Assembly: GCA_037074705.1 (NCBI GenBank)
Contig: CM073591.1
Location: 81,574,532 to 81,638,531 of the forward strand
Source of the DNA: Zhengitettix transpicula
Taxonomy: Eukaryota > Arthropoda > Insecta > Orthoptera > Tetrigidae
Direction: 5' to 3'
Length of the DNA stretch: 64,000 nt
Shown here: positions 60,166 to 64,000 of the stretch, piece by piece
How positions within the stretch are numbered: the first letter of the stretch is position 1
Layout of the letters: the number at the start of each line of letters is the position of its first letter
The notes under the pieces: model-generated
Databases searched by the model: none
The model's input: the letters and a program-made list of their open reading frames with translations, nothing else
What the model was told of the DNA's origin: nothing
Position numbers and translations under genes: made by a program

Positions 60166-60655
60166 TACGGTTCTTATTCTGTATTGCACGTCTAACTTTA
60201 GTCATGGCACCTCAGTAAGCGGCTGCATTTATTGTTGTCCATTGCTGCATAATCTCAACTAACAAAACTCCATGTCTATCCAAAAACACGGTTGTCATAA
60301 CCTTGATTGTTGATATTGTCCGGTTGGCTTTGACTTTGAATGGAGATGTCATGTGACGCCATTCAATTGACTGACATTTATACTCTGGGTTCATGTGAGA
60401 TACCTTAAGGTATCGGTCCAAAAAATCAAGAGCACAATCCATTATTTTTATTTGGTGTTCCTCAGTAAGCAGTCTGGGAATCCAATGTGCGCAGAATTTG
60501 AGAAATTGCAAAATCTCAGAGACAACTTTGTGCAATGTTGTTCTAACCACATTCGTAAATAACAATCCTAAAGTTTAAAACCCCGGTCTTCACGAATATT
60601 TTCGTCCACCACATTAACCAATTCTTCTGTGATCACCGATGGTCGACATGATCGC
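60166..60655 (-). pseudogene. mariner transposase remnant
   Basis: Minus strand. The N-terminal DNA-binding region starts RPSVITEELVNVVDENIRED (about 60585-60645). A frameshift leads into VRTTLHKVVSEIL, CAHWIPRLLTEEH, then QSIEWRHMTSPFKVKA, KVMTTVFLDRHGVLLVEIM and TTINAAAY-stop, continuing GAMTKVRRAIQNKNR to about 60166. About 20 residues, including the region of the first catalytic Asp (usually GDET), are missing between LDRYL and QSIEW, and everything after RAIQNK is lost. This subtype differs in wording from the copy at 446-1880. No terminal inverted repeats found. Confidence 0.82.
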
Positions 60656-62140
60656 GGTTCACATGTATATGTATGATAGTGATTTCTTTATTATTGCGTG
60701 AGGTACCAGGTAATCGTGAAGGGATAAATGTACAGAATATAGAAGACCAACATGTGTGGGATGACTCATCGAAATTTCACGCAACATGGACAGTGAAACA
60801 ATTCGTTTCATATTAGACACCCATTCACTCACTCACTGAAGTACTTAGGAAATTCCCCATTTAAGACACCAGACCTGCGTAGTTATTATTAAAATCAGTT
60901 TTTCATTTGCATTGGAAAACTGTTTTCCTGCAGTGGACACAATAGTTCACGTGGTGCTCGTAAAGACCGTTGACAAGCGTTCTCCGTGAAAGGAGAGTCA
61001 TGTTGCGCGTTGTGTGCCTGAATCGCTGGCCAAACTAGACGGACAATCCAAAACAAAAGACACGTTATACGCCTTAGCTTTTAAAACTTCATGAAACAAA
61101 TATTCATCAAGGCGTAAAACTGTTCGCTTCTCGTGTAGAATTTAACTTACCAATTAGAGGAGGAATTATGAGTCATAGGACTCTTTATGGTAAAGCTAAG
61201 GCAGTGGTTTTCATCACAACACTTGTTTGAGATTTTTTAAGATTGACAAGTGAAAATATCGATAAGGAGAACTTATAAAATAATTAAATATTAAAAAATT
61301 CCAGTCGGATGTTTCTTCAACATTGACGACCCTTTTAGAAACAATTTTTATTATTATTATTTTGAGTCGCAGAACAACCTGGCCTTTACATTATCATTAC
61401 ATTAACTTAAATATTAATATACTTTTTATAAGAGTATGTGATTTACTTGCTTTATACTTTTACATTATTTCAAATATTTACATTTAACATTAATGATACA
61501 TTATTTATTTTTTATTGATTAAATAGTTATTTCTATATTTACATATATAGACTTTAAATAATTAAACAATGTTTTTCAAAACATTATTTGTGTAAATAAG
61601 AAAATCTAGTTTTGTAACAAGTAAATATTTGTATCCTTCTGCGGTTATTCATCTGATCTGTGTTATGAGCAACAAAATCGATTTTCACTTTAATTAGTAT
61701 AATTATTCCTCAAGTCTGATAAGTACTTATAAAGAATACACTTTGCAGGTTACTGTCATACGTTTTTAAAATAATCCATGCTAATTACTATTTGAAGTTT
61801 ATTCTATCAAGCAAATAGATTTCTGATGCTTTATTAAAAAAAATTCCATTGTGTCTAAATGTTTTCTCCCCCCATTTTAGTCTTCTTCAATAATAAAATG
61901 GAATATCCTAAAAATGTTCTTCTCATCCGGCACAATGAAAGGGAAGAAAATGTAAAATCTTAGACCACTTTTGTAGCTTCTTCTAACAAACACTAAAAAT
62001 GTGTAATTGTGATATTAACTATGGAAAAATGTCATACTTATTAAATAATTAGTTCAGTAACTGAATAAACTGGCCATAAGTCACAAAAAATTAATAATTG
62101 ACAACGTTCCATCCCTAATTTGGTTCTGCATCGGTTGTAC
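60656..62140. other. Gene-free AT-rich stretch
   Basis: No recognisable structure. Confidence 0.5.
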
Positions 62141-62222
62141 ATTAAAAACAAGATATATAATACCTTAATTGTTAATTTAAGAACAAAAGTTTCTTCAATG
62201 AAGAGGGATATTATGAATAATT
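62141..62222. repeat. Dispersed copy of duplication part c
   Basis: CATTAAAAACAAGATATATA, CCTTAATTGTTAATTTAAGA and TTCAATGAAG match 31143-31225 in the same order, so the segment ending the 30-kb duplication is itself part of a dispersed repeat. Confidence 0.6.
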
Positions 62223-62699
62223 TGAAAAAACTGGGAAGATCTTCCGTTAATATCCGTCGAGCATTAATAATAAATAAATAAACTTTGAGTAAATTTAAAA
62301 AATGCATGGTGTGGCTACTATGCTGGTTGTAACAGAAATTTCAGATAATTATAATTAAAAAATAATTATTTATTAATAGTGGATTACCATTTTCATACCT
62401 CTCATTTTACAATTATATACATTCTCATAATTAATCACATAAACTTGTTATAGTGCGCGTCACATTTCTTCGTGGTCGTGTTTAGTGTCATTTATCGCAG
62501 GTGCTACCCCTTCCCCGTACGCTTAAAATCAGCTTCATTAGGCAGTTAGATAGATGTGTTGCATCTGTCTCCCCTCCCTCAATCAGCGCCACACGCCTTA
62601 GCTGCTGACGCGTTCTGCAGCCTCCTTTCAAGAAATTATTTACCTAGTATAAAATTATTCTCACTTATATTTGAAAACATTATTTTCAGCTATTCAAAT

Positions 62700-62885
62700 G
62701 AGCAAAACCAAATATTTTGTTATGATTGAGCATATACGGATTTACAATATATAGGTCAACTAAATTGATAGTGTTTCTACGGATGTTATCTGCGTATAAT
62801 TTCAACCCCTTACAGCACGGGAAAGAAGCACCCTTAGAGATGGGGTGCTGGGGCGTTACAAGAAAATATAAATTTCCAATTAAAT
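62700..62885 (-). repeat. Second copy of the RTE-like dispersed repeat
   Basis: Inverted relative of 18990-19090: minus strand CTAAGGGTGCTTCTTTCCCG, AAGGGGTTGAAATTATACGC, GTAGAAACACTATC. It lacks the ACTAGCTGGATGCCCGGC start. Confidence 0.5.
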
Positions 62886-64000
62886 AATAAAATAGTGAAA
62901 ATCATAGACCAAAATTGATGTTAATAATTAAAAACTCTTTGTTGAAGCTTTTATGCTGCAATTTATTCAAATGATTTAAATAATTTTATTTTCCACACGT
63001 GAAGTGATCAACGGAATTTTTTCTATGTTTTTGGTAATTTAACATTAAATTTACCGTTTTATATTTATATCTAGAATGAAAGTTAAACGAGTTAAATTTT
63101 ATTGCCTCCGCGGTCCTCAGTTAAAAGCGCACATGAGTCGCCCCTAATATTCGTATCTATGCAACTTGCTACTCTCCATTTACTCGTACTACCCATCTAA
63201 AAAACATCTCCTTAACTACAAGTTCCTTTAATCGTGAATCGTCTTTATGATATAATTGTTACATAAGTCTCAGTTCTAATGTCGATGGAGCCCAATAATC
63301 ATGCCAACTAGTGAAATGGAAAAATAGTCTAATCGTTCGACTGTAGTTGGAGATACAGTTATCCCGGGAACCACGTGTGAAATTTTTTTAAAATGGAAAT
63401 GGAGGCGAGCAGAGGAAGTACGACCTTGGAGTTTGAACGGCCCCAGCAGATTGCATATGTATACATTAGTTGCGTTTTGTGACTAAGCAAAACCATTGTT
63501 CAAATGAAGAAAAACTGTCGGATTAATCACTAACTAGAAACACATCAGTTCGTCGAATAGTTTCGATAGATTATTCCACCTTTTCTTATAACAATCATCA
63601 ATTTCATGTCAAGGCATGGCACAGGTGAAAAAAATTACTTTAACAAATACTTCTGAGACCTGCCCCCACATGGACAACATTATTGAATTATATTATTGAA
63701 GGTCTTAAATTGAAGAGGTCCCTCACACGTGTCAATAATATTGGCCAATATTTTGTCAGTTGCGATCTTGCTTTCTGCAATGACCGACGATTTCTGCAAT
63801 GAATTCTCAATTGTAATTGTGAATATAATATTCTAATTTCGTTGCCTCTAGTATTCAAAACAGAAGAAAACATATAAAAGTAATGATCAAGTCATGGATT
63901 TTTGGAACTACTCCGAGAAAACATTGAAGTCCCGGGTGATTAATGAAACTTTTTTCTATCGGATAAACAACTATTTCAGAATTTAGTTGCATTGATTTCA
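62886..64000. other. Gene-free AT-rich stretch
   Basis: No recognisable structure to the window end. Confidence 0.5.

Noticed and set aside
1..64000. CRISPR array, bacterial operons, plasmid or phage modules
   Set aside because: No regularly spaced identical repeats with unique spacers, no dense ORFs, no Shine-Dalgarno-led genes. The 34-bp and 35-bp arrays are direct tandem repeats without spacers.

Overview
This is a gene-poor, strongly AT-rich stretch of eukaryotic nuclear DNA, most probably from an insect or another arthropod. The indications are mariner-family transposase remnants, several kinds of non-LTR retrotransposon (LINE), inverted-repeat elements, long TA microsatellites, and no prokaryotic gene organisation (no compact operons, no long intact ORFs). 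I cannot name the species. No intact host gene was recognised. A few short GC-richer pockets could be single exons (7160-7390, 40823-41038, 12698-13036), but none could be identified.

Layout. At 446-1880 a decayed mariner transposase (minus strand) is split by the 3' part of an RNase H-bearing LINE. A relative of that LINE lies at about 49160-49965. Most of 1.9-14.8 kb is unannotatable AT-rich DNA with a few microsatellites and repeat scraps. At 14.87-18.29 kb there is a 34-bp minisatellite in three blocks. The first two are separated by a 5'-truncated L2/CR1/Crack-like LINE (15124-17224). The third block still shows the uninterrupted version of the insertion site.

From 17.7 to 43.7 kb the window is dominated by one repeat family of about 450-550 bp, here called family D. 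In sense orientation it has a 5' leader with two perfect-looking hairpins (CCTGCGAG...CTCGCAGG), a GC-rich body and a 3' A-rich tail. There are at least ten full or partial copies. Three insertions, two of them head-to-tail dimers, are flanked by 9-12 bp direct repeats. This indicates that family D moves as a retroposon and that the dimer itself can be the mobile unit. It is the most interesting item here. I do not recognise it as a named family.

Other accessory elements are: a candidate solo LTR with internal 35-bp tandem repeats (57485-58413); a very short LTR-like unit (23027-23203); a TAA-flanked inverted-repeat element (26303-27022); a second terminal-inverted-repeat element (27829-28453); a 1.15-kb element with about 250-bp inverted arms (45813-46964); a dispersed palindromic family carrying a CTGANGA...GAAACGTTG block like that of Penelope-type elements (five places); a local duplication at 29.2-31.2 kb with a LINE fragment inserted in one copy; a second mariner remnant (60166-60655); and a 171-bp inverted duplication whose one arm looks like a templated insertion inside a family-D copy (36474 and 37833).

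There is no functional gene network to describe. The window is best read as a layered record of transposon insertion, nesting and repair. All identifications come from reading the sequence and from remembered family motifs. Nothing was searched or aligned by software.
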